This document shows positions 1 to 8,021 of a DNA stretch of 64,000 nt, in pieces. Source of the DNA: CBDBJL01 sp965206365 (GTDB lineage: Bacteria > Pseudomonadota > Alphaproteobacteria > JABAAW01 > JAHZMA01); contig CBDBJL010000018.1 of the NCBI GenBank assembly GCA_965206365.1, forward strand, positions 248,001 to 312,000, written 5' to 3'. Position numbers and translations under genes: made by a program. Positions within the stretch are counted from its first letter, which is position 1. Each line of letters begins with the position of its first letter. The notes under the pieces were generated by a model. It saw only the letters and a program-made list of their open reading frames with translations. It ran no database searches and was not told the origin of the DNA.

Positions 1-1
1 A

Positions 2-181
2 AAATCGGATTTACGCACTATCAAAGATATGGATTTGCGAGAATTATTTATTTTCTTACCAATCGCAATTTTGGTGATTTGGATCGGGGTTTATCCTAAC
101 ACATTCTTAAATATTTTTGATATTTCAGTAGATTCTTTGGTAGATAGATCCGTTCTTGCTTATGTAGGTTCAGGGAGATAA
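2..181 (+). CDS. nuoM: NADH-quinone oxidoreductase subunit M, C-terminal end (partial)
   Basis: The frame is open from the window edge to TAA at 179-181 and encodes about 59 residues. They include a hydrophobic stretch (FLPIAILVIWIGVYP) followed by a short polar tail, as at the end of NuoM, a proton-pumping membrane subunit of complex I. The stop lies 2 nt before the nuoN start, and nuoM-nuoN is the usual end of the nuo operon. The assignment rests on this context plus the membrane segment; the body of the gene is outside the window. Confidence 0.8.
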   Translation, partial: KSDLRTIKDMDLRELFIFLPIAILVIWIGVYPNTFLNIFDISVDSLVDRSVLAYVGSGR

Positions 182-183
182 TC

Positions 184-1614
184 ATGTATTTTGTTTTATT
201 GCCAGAAATTATCCTTATGGCCGCATCGCTTATCTGTATTGTTGTTGGGGCTTTTATTTCGAGTTCAGATCAGGCTTTTAAAGTGGTTTATAGCATTGCA
301 TTAACAGTTTTAATGAGCGTTTTTCTGATTATTATTTGGCAATATCGTTGGTTTGCCAATGATGTTGTTTATTTGTTTGGAAATCAATATATTCGGGATG
401 ATTTTTCAACCTATGCAAAACTTATTTTGATTGTCGGCACTGTGATGGTGTTATTAATCGGGGTGAGTGAGTGTCGACGCAATAATATGAATCAATTTGA
501 GTATCCGATTTTAATATTATTAGCAGTTTTAGGAATGCTGGTGATGGTTTCGGCTAATCATCTAATACCGCTTTATATTGGATTAGAATTACAAAGTTTG
601 GCACTTTATATTATGGTTGCGTTTCGTCGGGATTCGATTCGTGAATCAGAAGCGGCTTTGAAATATTTTATTTTAGGAGCTTTGGCGTCTAGTTTATTAC
701 TTTATGGTGCGAGTTTGGTTTATGGCTTTACTGGTGAATTAGGGTTTCAAAAGATTGCAGAATATTTGGCGCAAAATGAATTTAATTTTGGTGCGATTGC
801 AGGAATGACCTTTTTAATTGCCGGTTTGGCATTTAAGTTATCGGTAGTTCCATTTCATATGTGGACACCAGACGTCTACGAGGGTTCAACAACACCGGTA
901 ACAGCATTTTTTGCAACCGTACCTAAAGTTGCCTCTTTTGTGCTACTCACAAAACTTTTGATTGTTAGTTTTCCAACGGTTATCGAACAATGGCAACCGA
1001 TTTTAATGCTTTTGGCTATGTTATCGATGGCAGTAGGTGGGTTTGCAGCTATTGCGCAAAGTAACATTAAAAGATTAATTGCCTATAGTGCGATTGGGCA
1101 TATTGGTTATATCCTAATGGGCTTAATGGTTGGTACGCAGGCGGGAATTACTGCGACTATGTTTTATCTGCCGATCTATATTGTTACCACGATTGGGCTA
1201 TTTTCGTGTATTTTGATTTTGCGTGGACAAAACGAAACGATTAATGATTTATCAGGATTGTTGAAAAATTACCCAACCATTGCCGTTGCTTTATTAGTTT
1301 TTCTATTTTCGATGGCAGGAATTCCTCCGTTAGCAGGCTTTTTTGCCAAATTCTATGTATTTAAGGCGGCTTTAGAACAGCAATTTTATTTTATGGTGAT
1401 TTTTGCTGCTGTGATGAGTGTGGTGAGCGCATTTTATTATTTACGGATTATTCGGATTATGTTTTTTGAAAACCCTAAAAACACACAGGCAATTAACGAT
1501 AATTGGGTGTTACGATTAACAATTTTTAGTAGTGCGGTTTTGGTTGCATTTATGCTAATTTGGCCAGCACCTTTGATTCATTTAGCAACAGTTGCAGCGG
1601 CTGCATTATTTTAA
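184..1614 (+). CDS. nuoN: NADH-quinone oxidoreductase subunit N
   Basis: NuoN is one of the three antiporter-like membrane subunits of respiratory complex I and takes part in proton translocation in the inner membrane. The 476-residue product is almost entirely transmembrane helices. It carries the conserved middle segment with a glutamate (LELQSLALYIM) and a membrane lysine (ALKYFILGALAS), then KLSVVPFHMWTPDVYEG and SNIKRLIAYSAIGHIGY, all typical of the family. Length matches the usual 470-490. ATG 184 follows a GGGAG-like ribosome site and the nuoM stop by 2 nt, indicating one operon. birA begins 12 nt after the stop. Confidence 0.97.
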   Translation: MYFVLLPEIILMAASLICIVVGAFISSSDQAFKVVYSIALTVLMSVFLIIIWQYRWFANDVVYLFGNQYIRDDFSTYAKLILIVGTVMVLLIGVSECRRNNMNQFEYPILILLAVLGMLVMVSANHLIPLYIGLELQSLALYIMVAFRRDSIRESEAALKYFILGALASSLLLYGASLVYGFTGELGFQKIAEYLAQNEFNFGAIAGMTFLIAGLAFKLSVVPFHMWTPDVYEGSTTPVTAFFATVPKVASFVLLTKLLIVSFPTVIEQWQPILMLLAMLSMAVGGFAAIAQSNIKRLIAYSAIGHIGYILMGLMVGTQAGITATMFYLPIYIVTTIGLFSCILILRGQNETINDLSGLLKNYPTIAVALLVFLFSMAGIPPLAGFFAKFYVFKAALEQQFYFMVIFAAVMSVVSAFYYLRIIRIMFFENPKNTQAINDNWVLRLTIFSSAVLVAFMLIWPAPLIHLATVAAAALF

Positions 1615-1626
1615 GGGATCTGTAAA

Positions 1627-2349
1627 ATGTTCCTTGAATTGGAGGAAGTTGATTCTACGAATGAAGAGGCCAAAAGACAACTTAGCAAAGGGAATGTAGA
1701 GCATGGAAGCATTGTTTGGGCAAAAAAACAAACCTTAGGTAAGGGTCGTTTGGGGCGACGGTGGAACTCATCTGTGGGTGATTTGGCTTTTTCGATGATT
1801 GTGCATCCAGATTTGAGTCGAACGAATTTACCGCAATACGCACCTTTCATTGCCTGCGTTTTGACGTCAGTGATTTCGTGGTATTTCGATGATCCTAATG
1901 ATGTTTTTTATAAATGGCCAAATGATATTTTGATTCGTGGGAAGAAAGTTGCCGGGGTGTTAATTGAATCTTTTGATTCTGGGCAACAACAAGTTTTGAT
2001 CATAGGCATCGGGATTAATGTGGTTTCTTCACCGTTGCAAACATTTTTTCCGGCAACGCATATGCAAGCTGAGGGTGTAGCAGATGTAACAGATTTTAGC
2101 TTGATGAGTCGAATTTTAAGTGAGTATGATGTGTGGTGGCAATTTTGGCATTTGAAAGGGTTCCCATTGTTAATTTTGGATCTGGCAAGGCATCTTTATG
2201 GTATGGATAAAATGATGCGGATTCAGGTGACGCCTAACAAATGGGTTGATGGTATTTGCCGTGGGATCGATAAAAATGGTTGTTTATTACTAGAAGATTA
2301 TTCAGGGAAAGTAGAAATCTATCATTCTGGAGATGTTTTTATGCTGTAA
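1627..2349 (+). CDS. birA: Biotin--[acetyl-CoA-carboxylase] ligase
   Basis: BirA activates biotin with ATP and attaches it to the carboxyl carrier subunit of acetyl-CoA carboxylase. The 240-residue protein has the biotinyl-5'-AMP loop (GKGRLGRRW), the biotin-contacting KWPNDILIRGKKVAGVLIE segment with the catalytic lysine, and a C-terminal SH3-like region (GICRGIDKNGCLLLE). It lacks the N-terminal DNA-binding domain of E. coli BirA, so it is a monofunctional ligase, the form usual in alphaproteobacteria. It lies between nuoN and coaX, as in many members of that class, and is probably transcribed with nuo. Confidence 0.95.
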   Translation: MFLELEEVDSTNEEAKRQLSKGNVEHGSIVWAKKQTLGKGRLGRRWNSSVGDLAFSMIVHPDLSRTNLPQYAPFIACVLTSVISWYFDDPNDVFYKWPNDILIRGKKVAGVLIESFDSGQQQVLIIGIGINVVSSPLQTFFPATHMQAEGVADVTDFSLMSRILSEYDVWWQFWHLKGFPLLILDLARHLYGMDKMMRIQVTPNKWVDGICRGIDKNGCLLLEDYSGKVEIYHSGDVFML

Positions 2350-2386
2350 TAGCAGGAGAGGAAAGAAGTTGAAGAAAGATAACTCC

Positions 2387-3202
2387 ATGTTGCTTGTTAT
2401 AGATGTCGGGAATACAAACATAGTATTTGCAATTTACCAAAAGGAACTTCATGCTAATATAGTAGAATCTGGGTTAAAGCGAGGGCAAGGTTGGCTAGGG
2501 AATTGTCGGCTACAATCGATATCTGGCAGAACTATGGATGAATATGCGTTTTTGATGAAAGAATGGTTTTCTCAATTTCAGGTAAAATTTAACATGATTG
2601 ATGCTGTGGTTGTTTCTTCGGTAGTGCCACAAATCACCAGCAATATTGAATTATTCGTAAAAAAATATTTGCCAGCATATTTTATTATTGTTGGGCGGGA
2701 TCATTTTATTCCGAAAATGCAGATATTATTGGATAATCCCGATGAGTTGGGGTCAGATCGTTTCATTAACGCTTGGCAGGCCTATCAGCACTATGGTAGA
2801 GAAGGGCAAGGTTTGGTGGTTATTGATTTTGGCACAGCCACAACGTTTGATGTGGTTGATCTATTGGGTAATTATTGTGGCGGTATTATTGCACCTGGCG
2901 TTGAGGTTTCTATGGAAGCCCTGGCAAAAGCGGCAGCAAAATTATCGATGGGTGATTTCGCAAAACCTGAATCAATGGTTGGCAAAAACACAGCTATGGC
3001 AATGCAATCAGGTTTTTTTTATGGCACAATCGGGATTATTGAAAAAATGATTTCAGGTATTAATCAAGAAATTGGAAGTAGATCTACAGTTATTGCAACT
3101 GGGGGGTTGGCGTCGATGGTTGCCGCTGAATGTCCATTTATTGAAAGAGTAGATATGAATTTAACATTAAATGGACTGGTCGCGCTTTATTATGCTCAGT
3201 GA
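2387..3202 (+). CDS. coaX: Type III pantothenate kinase
   Basis: CoaX phosphorylates pantothenate in the first committed step of coenzyme A synthesis. The 271-residue product begins with the ASKHA phosphate-1 motif (MLLVIDVGNTN), followed by DELGSDRF, a phosphate-2 motif (VIDFGTATTFDVV), GGIIAPGVE and an adenosine-type motif ending in ATGGLAS. ATG 2387 is chosen because the family starts at the MLLxIDVGNTN motif; an in-frame TTG at 2369 lies about 11 nt after AGGAG and is the main alternative (six extra residues). The 3' end overlaps the RNase J start by 11 nt, suggesting translational coupling. Confidence 0.95.
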   Translation: MLLVIDVGNTNIVFAIYQKELHANIVESGLKRGQGWLGNCRLQSISGRTMDEYAFLMKEWFSQFQVKFNMIDAVVVSSVVPQITSNIELFVKKYLPAYFIIVGRDHFIPKMQILLDNPDELGSDRFINAWQAYQHYGREGQGLVVIDFGTATTFDVVDLLGNYCGGIIAPGVEVSMEALAKAAAKLSMGDFAKPESMVGKNTAMAMQSGFFYGTIGIIEKMISGINQEIGSRSTVIATGGLASMVAAECPFIERVDMNLTLNGLVALYYAQ

Positions 3203-4862
3203 AACTGCTAAGCAGCTTTTGGTTCTGGCAAAAAAATATAAAAATGAGATGCTATTTATCCCCATTGGCGGTGTGGATGAAATAGGGATGAATGCTTATC
3301 TTTATCATTATGCAAATCGATGGGTTTTAATTGATGCGGGCATCGGTTTTGCGGATTATCGGATGCCTGGCGTAGATACATTATTGCCCGATTTAACTTT
3401 TATGCAAGATTTTCCTCTTGATGCCGTGTTGTTGACACATCCACACGAAGATCATATTGGCGGCATTGCAGAATTGCTAAAATATGTGCAAGCACCGATT
3501 TATATGGGAGAATTTACGGCCCAGCTTGTTCGGCATAAATTATATAATTTTAATGATCGCGTTAAAATTCACATGATTGTAGATGGTGTGGCTTTTAAAA
3601 TTGGCAAGCTTACGATTACACCATGTGGGGTTGCGCATTCTGTTCCTGAAGCCTTTGCTTTTTTCTTTGAAACTGAATTTGGTTTGGTCGTGCATAGTGG
3701 TGATTGGAAATATGATTTTGATCCTGTGATTGGGAAATCTTTTGCGGTAGTAGATTGGCAATTATGTGATAAAAAAATTAAGGCTATGATTTGCGATTCT
3801 ACGAATATTATGAGCCCGGGCGATTCAGGTTCGGAAAGTGATGTTGCCAAGCCTTTGCAAGAATTAATTGCGGAATGTGCTGGGCATCGGATTTTCATCA
3901 CTTGTTTTGCGTCTAATGTTGCACGGTTAAGCAATATCATGCACGCGCTTCATCAGGCGGGGCGAAAAATTCTATTAATGGGTCGCGCTATGCAACGAAT
4001 GCATGTGATTGGCAGTAATATGGGATGGTTTCATGATTTGCCAGTGTGCTCTGAAGAGCAATTGGATGAAGTTGATATGTCAGAATTGGCGATTATTATC
4101 ACCGGGTCGCAAGGTGAGGGGCGCTCGATGCTGGCAAAAATTTCGCGCAATGAGCATAAAAAAATTTATTTTAGAAATGGTGATAAAGTATTTTTTTCCA
4201 GCCGAACGATACCGGGGAATGAAATTTCTATTAGTGAAGTTCAAAATCAAATTGCGCGTCAGGGCGGCGAGGTTGTTAATGTGGCAGATCATCAGATTCA
4301 TGTGTCGGGGCATTATCAACGTGCAGAAATTGATGCCACCTATGATTCGATTAAACCAGAATGGGTGATTCCAGTGCATGGCGAGCCAAGGCATTTGCGT
4401 GCACATTGTAAAATTGTTGATGAGCTAGGAATGAAATCGCTTTATATGCCAGGAAATGGTTCGATTGCGGTTATTGGCAAGGCAGATATTTTTTTGGCAG
4501 GTAGCATAGATCTTGCCACACAAATGGTGGAAGCGAGTGGGAGAATTATTACGCATCGCGATGAAGAGTTTCAGGAACGCAAAAAAGTGATCTGGAATGG
4601 AGCTTTGGTAATGGCATTTGCGATTAGTCGTGATGATGATAGCTTACAATCGCATCCACAAATTACTCCGATTGGATTGGGGATTGATGATCATGTGCTC
4701 GAAGATATTGAAGATAAGGCAGCAGAAATTTATCGGATGAATTACCAAGAAAATATTAGCCTAGAGGAAACGATAGAAAAGATGAAAAGTTTAATGCGGA
4801 AAGAAAGCCGGATCATTTTAAAAAAACGCCCGGTTGTTGCGATTAACTTATTAATGGTTTAA
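3192..4862 (+). CDS. rnj: Ribonuclease J
   Basis: RNase J is a metallo-beta-lactamase/beta-CASP nuclease with endo- and 5'-3' exonuclease activity, acting in rRNA and mRNA processing. The 556-residue product shows HPHEDH at residues 83-88 (HxHxDH metal ligands), HSGDWKYD, CDSTN, the beta-CASP segment GSQGEGRSML, and a late HVSGHYQR/PVHGEPRH pair of histidines. ATG 3192 lies inside the end of coaX; an upstream in-frame codon at 3171 would add seven residues with no family support. The coaX-rnj arrangement is a known alphaproteobacterial neighbourhood. The stop is only 4 nt from the stop of the convergent gene at 4867. Confidence 0.95.
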   Translation: MLSETAKQLLVLAKKYKNEMLFIPIGGVDEIGMNAYLYHYANRWVLIDAGIGFADYRMPGVDTLLPDLTFMQDFPLDAVLLTHPHEDHIGGIAELLKYVQAPIYMGEFTAQLVRHKLYNFNDRVKIHMIVDGVAFKIGKLTITPCGVAHSVPEAFAFFFETEFGLVVHSGDWKYDFDPVIGKSFAVVDWQLCDKKIKAMICDSTNIMSPGDSGSESDVAKPLQELIAECAGHRIFITCFASNVARLSNIMHALHQAGRKILLMGRAMQRMHVIGSNMGWFHDLPVCSEEQLDEVDMSELAIIITGSQGEGRSMLAKISRNEHKKIYFRNGDKVFFSSRTIPGNEISISEVQNQIARQGGEVVNVADHQIHVSGHYQRAEIDATYDSIKPEWVIPVHGEPRHLRAHCKIVDELGMKSLYMPGNGSIAVIGKADIFLAGSIDLATQMVEASGRIITHRDEEFQERKKVIWNGALVMAFAISRDDDSLQSHPQITPIGLGIDDHVLEDIEDKAAEIYRMNYQENISLEETIEKMKSLMRKESRIILKKRPVVAINLLMV

Positions 4863-4866
4863 GTAT

Positions 4867-6066
4867 TCAAGGCTGATGATTGTGTTTTTTAAAAGGTAAG
4901 TGGGCTTTAAGGGTTGTTAGATAATTTTCTTGAACGGCATTATTATGAAGAATGAATTTTGCAACTGCATTTCGAAAGATTGGGTGGGGTAAGTAATGGG
5001 CGGAATATGTTTTTATTGGGCAATAGCCACGTTCTAATTTATGGGCACCCTGGGTGCCTGCCTCGACACATGCAAGCTTATGGGTAATGGCGTAATCTAT
5101 GGCTTGGTAGTAACAGGTTTCAAAATGGAGAAACTTAAAATCACCATTGCAACCCCAATTGCGCCCGTAAAGCCGATCTTTACCAATGAAATTAAGGGCT
5201 CCAGCAACGCATTTCCCATGATGATCAGTCCCATAATAATCAGCAAGGATCAGTAAAATATTTGCACTCATATGGGTTGCAATTTCAGTAAAGAAGGCAC
5301 GGGTTAAATAAGGTGTACCCCATTTTTTATCATATGTTGTACAGTAAAATTGATAGAAATTTTCCCAGTCATTTTGGGTAATTTCTTTGCCACGCAATTT
5401 GCGGAAATGAATTTTTTTTTGCGACAATTCAGCACGTTCTTTTCGGATATTTTTGCGTTTGCGACTTGTTAAATCTTGTAAAAATTCTTCAAAATTTTGA
5501 TAATTTCTATTAAACCAATGAAATTGTATATCGTGGCGAATCAGAAACCCGGCTTTTTCTAGAGCGATGAGATCATCATCGCAGGGAAAATTGACATGCC
5601 AAGATGAAAAATGGTTTTTTCGGCATAATTGCATGATGCTATTCAATAAAATATTCTTTATTTCAGTGGCTTCAAATTGCGATAAATCATGTCGCGTTAA
5701 AATTCTTTGTCCAGTTACGGGGGTGAAAGGAATGGCTCCCAATAATTTTGGATAATAATTCCCTCCCGCTTCTTGCCAGGCATGCGCCCAGGAATGGTCA
5801 AAAACATATTCGCCATAAGAATGCATTTTTATATAAAGTGGCATTACAGCATCATCTGTACCATTGATAACATGGTGTAACGAAATATGGTAAGGGAACC
5901 AACCCGTGCCCTCACCCACAGATGCTGTTTTTTCTAAAGCGGAAAGAAACTCAAAACGTAAAAAAGGATTTTCGGCGGGTGCAAATTGTTGCCAAACAGA
6001 AGCCAACGCATCGATTTGCGGATAAATTTTGATTTTGTAGTGAGATAAGATTTCTGGTGTGTTCAT
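4867..6066 (-). CDS. FemAB/GNAT-like N-acyltransferase (DUF482, 'peptidogalycan biosynthesis' family)
   Basis: The 399-residue protein resembles the DUF482 family of cytosolic GNAT-fold acyltransferases, whose substrate is unknown. Supporting segments: N-terminal WQQFAPAENPFLRFEFLSALE; PLYIKMHSYGEYVFDHSWA; SSWHVNFPCDDD; a basic stretch SRKRKNIRKERAEL; GRNWGCNGDFKFLHFETCYYQ; and AGTQGAHKLERGY near the end. Length fits the family (about 380-400). ATG 6066 is chosen because the 23 residues encoded upstream run through a hairpin plus T-tract and do not match the family. No Shine-Dalgarno precedes this ATG, while a TATAAT lies 7 nt upstream, so the mRNA may be leaderless. Confidence 0.85.
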   Translation of the reverse strand: MNTPEILSHYKIKIYPQIDALASVWQQFAPAENPFLRFEFLSALEKTASVGEGTGWFPYHISLHHVINGTDDAVMPLYIKMHSYGEYVFDHSWAHAWQEAGGNYYPKLLGAIPFTPVTGQRILTRHDLSQFEATEIKNILLNSIMQLCRKNHFSSWHVNFPCDDDLIALEKAGFLIRHDIQFHWFNRNYQNFEEFLQDLTSRKRKNIRKERAELSQKKIHFRKLRGKEITQNDWENFYQFYCTTYDKKWGTPYLTRAFFTEIATHMSANILLILADYYGTDHHGKCVAGALNFIGKDRLYGRNWGCNGDFKFLHFETCYYQAIDYAITHKLACVEAGTQGAHKLERGYCPIKTYSAHYLPHPIFRNAVAKFILHNNAVQENYLTTLKAHLPFKKHNHQP

Positions 6067-6073
6067 GTATGAT

Positions 6074-6079
6074 ATTATA
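6074..6079 (-). promoter_or_regulatory. Possible -10 box for a leaderless mRNA
   Basis: Reading the minus strand, a perfect TATAAT is followed by ATCATAC and then the ATG at 6066, so transcription would begin at or next to the start codon. The region 16-18 nt upstream lies inside the preceding terminator hairpin and matches the -35 consensus poorly, so this is tentative. Confidence 0.3.
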
Positions 6080-6082
6080 GAT

Positions 6083-6111
6083 AAAAAAAAAGGGCCGTAA
6101 AAATACGACCC
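6083..6111 (-). terminator. Rho-independent terminator
   Basis: On the minus strand, GGGTCGTA (6111-6104) pairs with TACGGCCC (6099-6092) around a TTTT loop: eight pairs with one G-T wobble. Nine T's follow directly (6091-6083). Read on the plus strand the hairpin has a C-A mismatch and no T-tract, so it works for minus-strand RNA. It lies 17 nt upstream of the 6066 start codon, so it ends an RNA made in front of that gene or attenuates it. Confidence 0.8.
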
Positions 6112-6235
6112 AAGTCTGGGGAGGAAAAACTTCAATCTTTGGTTGATTCACGATTGCGATAAATTTGTTTGATAATATCTCTTTTGTGTAACCTAAAACT
6201 CTCATCAAACTACATAATAAATTTTGTAAGCTTGA
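6083..6235 (-). ncRNA. Candidate small RNA, about 150 nt (or leader attenuator)
   Basis: The stretch lies between a well-spaced promoter (6242-6270) and an intrinsic terminator (6083-6111), both reading minus, and contains no convincing protein-coding frame. Just before the terminator it has a single-stranded-looking TTTTTCCTCCCCAGA; the CCTCCCC part is complementary to Shine-Dalgarno sequences, like the anti-SD motifs known in alphaproteobacterial trans-acting sRNAs. I do not recognise the RNA: its ends do not pair as in 6S RNA and it has no tmRNA, RNase P or SRP signature. The alternative is a 5' leader with an attenuator controlling the gene that starts at 6066. Confidence 0.5.
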
Positions 6236-6241
6236 GTTTAT

Positions 6242-6270
6242 TTTATACAAATACAGAGAATCAAAAGCAA
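6242..6270 (-). promoter_or_regulatory. Promoter for the candidate small RNA
   Basis: On the minus strand TTGCTT (6270-6265) is separated by exactly 17 nt from TATAAA (6247-6242). Initiation is expected near 6235, giving an RNA of about 150 nt to the terminator at 6083. Confidence 0.5.
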
Positions 6271-6345
6271 TGATAAAATATAAAAACTTCAATATTTTTT
6301 CATATTTGTAAGAAACGAGTAAAAAAATTGTGGATAAAATAAAAT

Positions 6346-6373
6346 ACGGTCTTCTATTTTTTAAAAAGACCGT
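6346..6373. repeat. 8-bp inverted repeat with 12-nt loop
   Basis: ACGGTCTT (6346-6353) and AAGACCGT (6366-6373) are perfect inverted copies. On the plus strand TACTTTTT follows, and on the minus strand ATTTTATTTTAT follows, so it may act as a weak terminator in either direction. It separates the candidate sRNA from the COQ9-family gene. Confidence 0.45.
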
Positions 6374-6435
6374 TACTTTTTGCGGAAAATAAAAAATATT
6401 CCCTAAAAGTGGGTATTTATGTTAGGTTTGCTGGC

Positions 6436-7374
6436 ATGAGACAGTTTGATAGTGAAAATACCGGGCAAGATATTCGTGCCGATCTGCTTTTCTATATGGA
6501 AAAGCAAGCTGATTTTGAAGGGATGGGGCGTGATGCTTTAATTCTTGCTGCGAAAGCACGGAAGGTGGATGTAGATTTTGCTTTTGCTTTGTTTGACAAT
6601 GGGAACAGGCTTGCCATTGCTCAGTATTATTGGCAGATGCGTATAGAAAATTTTACGATTCAGTTGCAAAATGTAAGCTCATCTATGGATAATAAAAATA
6701 TTCTTGCTCCAAAATTTCTTGACGAGTCTGTTGATGCCCCAGATATTCCGCTCGGTACGACGCAAAAAGTGGCGTTTGCGCTTAATTTTTTTTTCCGAAT
6801 TAAAAATAATCTTATCCATGATTTGGCAGCGCAGTGTGCATTGCATAGTAGTACAGCGAGGTTATTGATGCCAGCTGGGGCAGTTTTGTTGACAAAAAAT
6901 ATTTGGAATCTTAGTGATAGTATTTGGAAATTTGCCGGTGATCAATCTACAAATTCTAATTATTATAGCAAAAGATTTTTGTTGGCCCAGATTATCATGG
7001 TAAGTCTAATGTATTATTTTCAGGATAAAACAGATGATAAAAGGCAAACGCAAAATTTTATTGCGGATAAATTACAAAAGGTAGTAATTATTGGGAAAAT
7101 TATCGGGCGAGGAAAAACAGATTTGCAATCAAAAGGAGAGTTTGTGGTAAGGTTATTGCAATTTTTGAGTCCTTATGCAGAAAAAAAAATAAATTTTTCA
7201 GATCATCCAGGATCTGCACCAAGCCAATTTCGACAAAATGGATCGAATCGATGGCAGTATGAAAATAAATTTCGAATCACTCCATTACGGGTGGCAAAGG
7301 TTGTTGGCAAAAGAATAATAAGCAAACAGAGGTTAATTCATTCCCAAATTCAAAATTTCCAAAGACACAGATAG
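6436..7374 (+). CDS. COQ9 family protein (ubiquinone biosynthesis accessory protein)
   Basis: COQ9 proteins bind isoprenoid lipids and help COQ7-type hydroxylation in ubiquinone synthesis. The 312-residue product has a recognisable COQ9 core at about residues 120-235: NFFFRIKNNLIHDLAAQCAL, LLMPAGAVLLTKNIW, SDSIWKFAGDQSTNSNYYSKR and LLAQIIMVSLMYYFQDK, then IIGKIIGRG. The C-terminal 70 residues are basic and not typical, making the protein longer than usual (about 200-230). The start is uncertain: ATG 6436 has only a weak upstream site, and a GTG at 6409 would add nine residues. The stop overlaps the GTG of nth by one nucleotide. Confidence 0.75.
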   Translation: MRQFDSENTGQDIRADLLFYMEKQADFEGMGRDALILAAKARKVDVDFAFALFDNGNRLAIAQYYWQMRIENFTIQLQNVSSSMDNKNILAPKFLDESVDAPDIPLGTTQKVAFALNFFFRIKNNLIHDLAAQCALHSSTARLLMPAGAVLLTKNIWNLSDSIWKFAGDQSTNSNYYSKRFLLAQIIMVSLMYYFQDKTDDKRQTQNFIADKLQKVVIIGKIIGRGKTDLQSKGEFVVRLLQFLSPYAEKKINFSDHPGSAPSQFRQNGSNRWQYENKFRITPLRVAKVVGKRIISKQRLIHSQIQNFQRHR

Positions 7375-8009
7375 TGCAAACCGATCAAATTGATGAGTTT
7401 TTTCGTCGTTTGCATGCCAAAAACCCGCAACCGAAAACTGAACTTGAATATGATAATGATTATACATTACTGGTGGCGGTTATTTTGTCGGCACAAGCAA
7501 CCGATAAAAGTGTTAACAAGGTAACTTGTGGGTTATTTGCGCAGGTGCAAACGCCACAAGAAATGGGAGAGCTTGGGCTTGCCACTTTGATGGCTCAGAT
7601 TAAGACGATCGGGCTTTATAAAAGCAAGGCAAACAATATTATCGCTACAAGTAAGATTTTGGTAGATTTCTATGGGGGTAAGATCCCAAGAACTCGTGAA
7701 GAATTAGAAAATTTGCCGGGTGTTGGTCGCAAAACTGCCAATGTTATTTTGAATGTAGCTTTGGGCTTACCGACTATTGCGGTGGATACGCATTTGTTTC
7801 GACTTTCGAATCGAATTGGCTTGGCCCCTGGGAAAACTTTGTTGGCTGTAGAGCAACAATTACAAGCGGTGATCCCCAAAAAATGGCAATATTATGCGCA
7901 TCATTGGTTGATTTTACATGGACGCTATATTTGTGTGGCACGCAGGCCAAAATGCGAGCTTTGTGGCGTAACGGATTTATGTGATTTTTATCAGGAAAAG
8001 TTCAAATGA
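7374..8009 (+). CDS. nth: Endonuclease III
   Basis: Nth is a DNA glycosylase/AP lyase that removes oxidised pyrimidines in base excision repair. The 211-residue product has AVILSAQATDKSVNK, the helix-hairpin-helix LPGVGRKTANVILN with the catalytic lysine, VDTHLFRLSNRIGL with the catalytic aspartate, and a C-terminal C-x6-C-x2-C-x5-C iron-sulfur cluster motif starting CVARRPKC. The GTG start at 7374 overlaps the preceding TAG by one nucleotide, so expression is probably coupled to the COQ9-like gene. It converges with yaaA, 12 nt away. Confidence 0.97.
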   Translation: MQTDQIDEFFRRLHAKNPQPKTELEYDNDYTLLVAVILSAQATDKSVNKVTCGLFAQVQTPQEMGELGLATLMAQIKTIGLYKSKANNIIATSKILVDFYGGKIPRTREELENLPGVGRKTANVILNVALGLPTIAVDTHLFRLSNRIGLAPGKTLLAVEQQLQAVIPKKWQYYAHHWLILHGRYICVARRPKCELCGVTDLCDFYQEKFK

Positions 8010-8021
8010 AATGAATGTTAC

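Noticed and set aside
6083..6235. 6S RNA, tmRNA, RNase P or SRP RNA for the candidate sRNA.
   Set aside because: Ends do not pair, and the hallmark motifs of these RNAs are missing.
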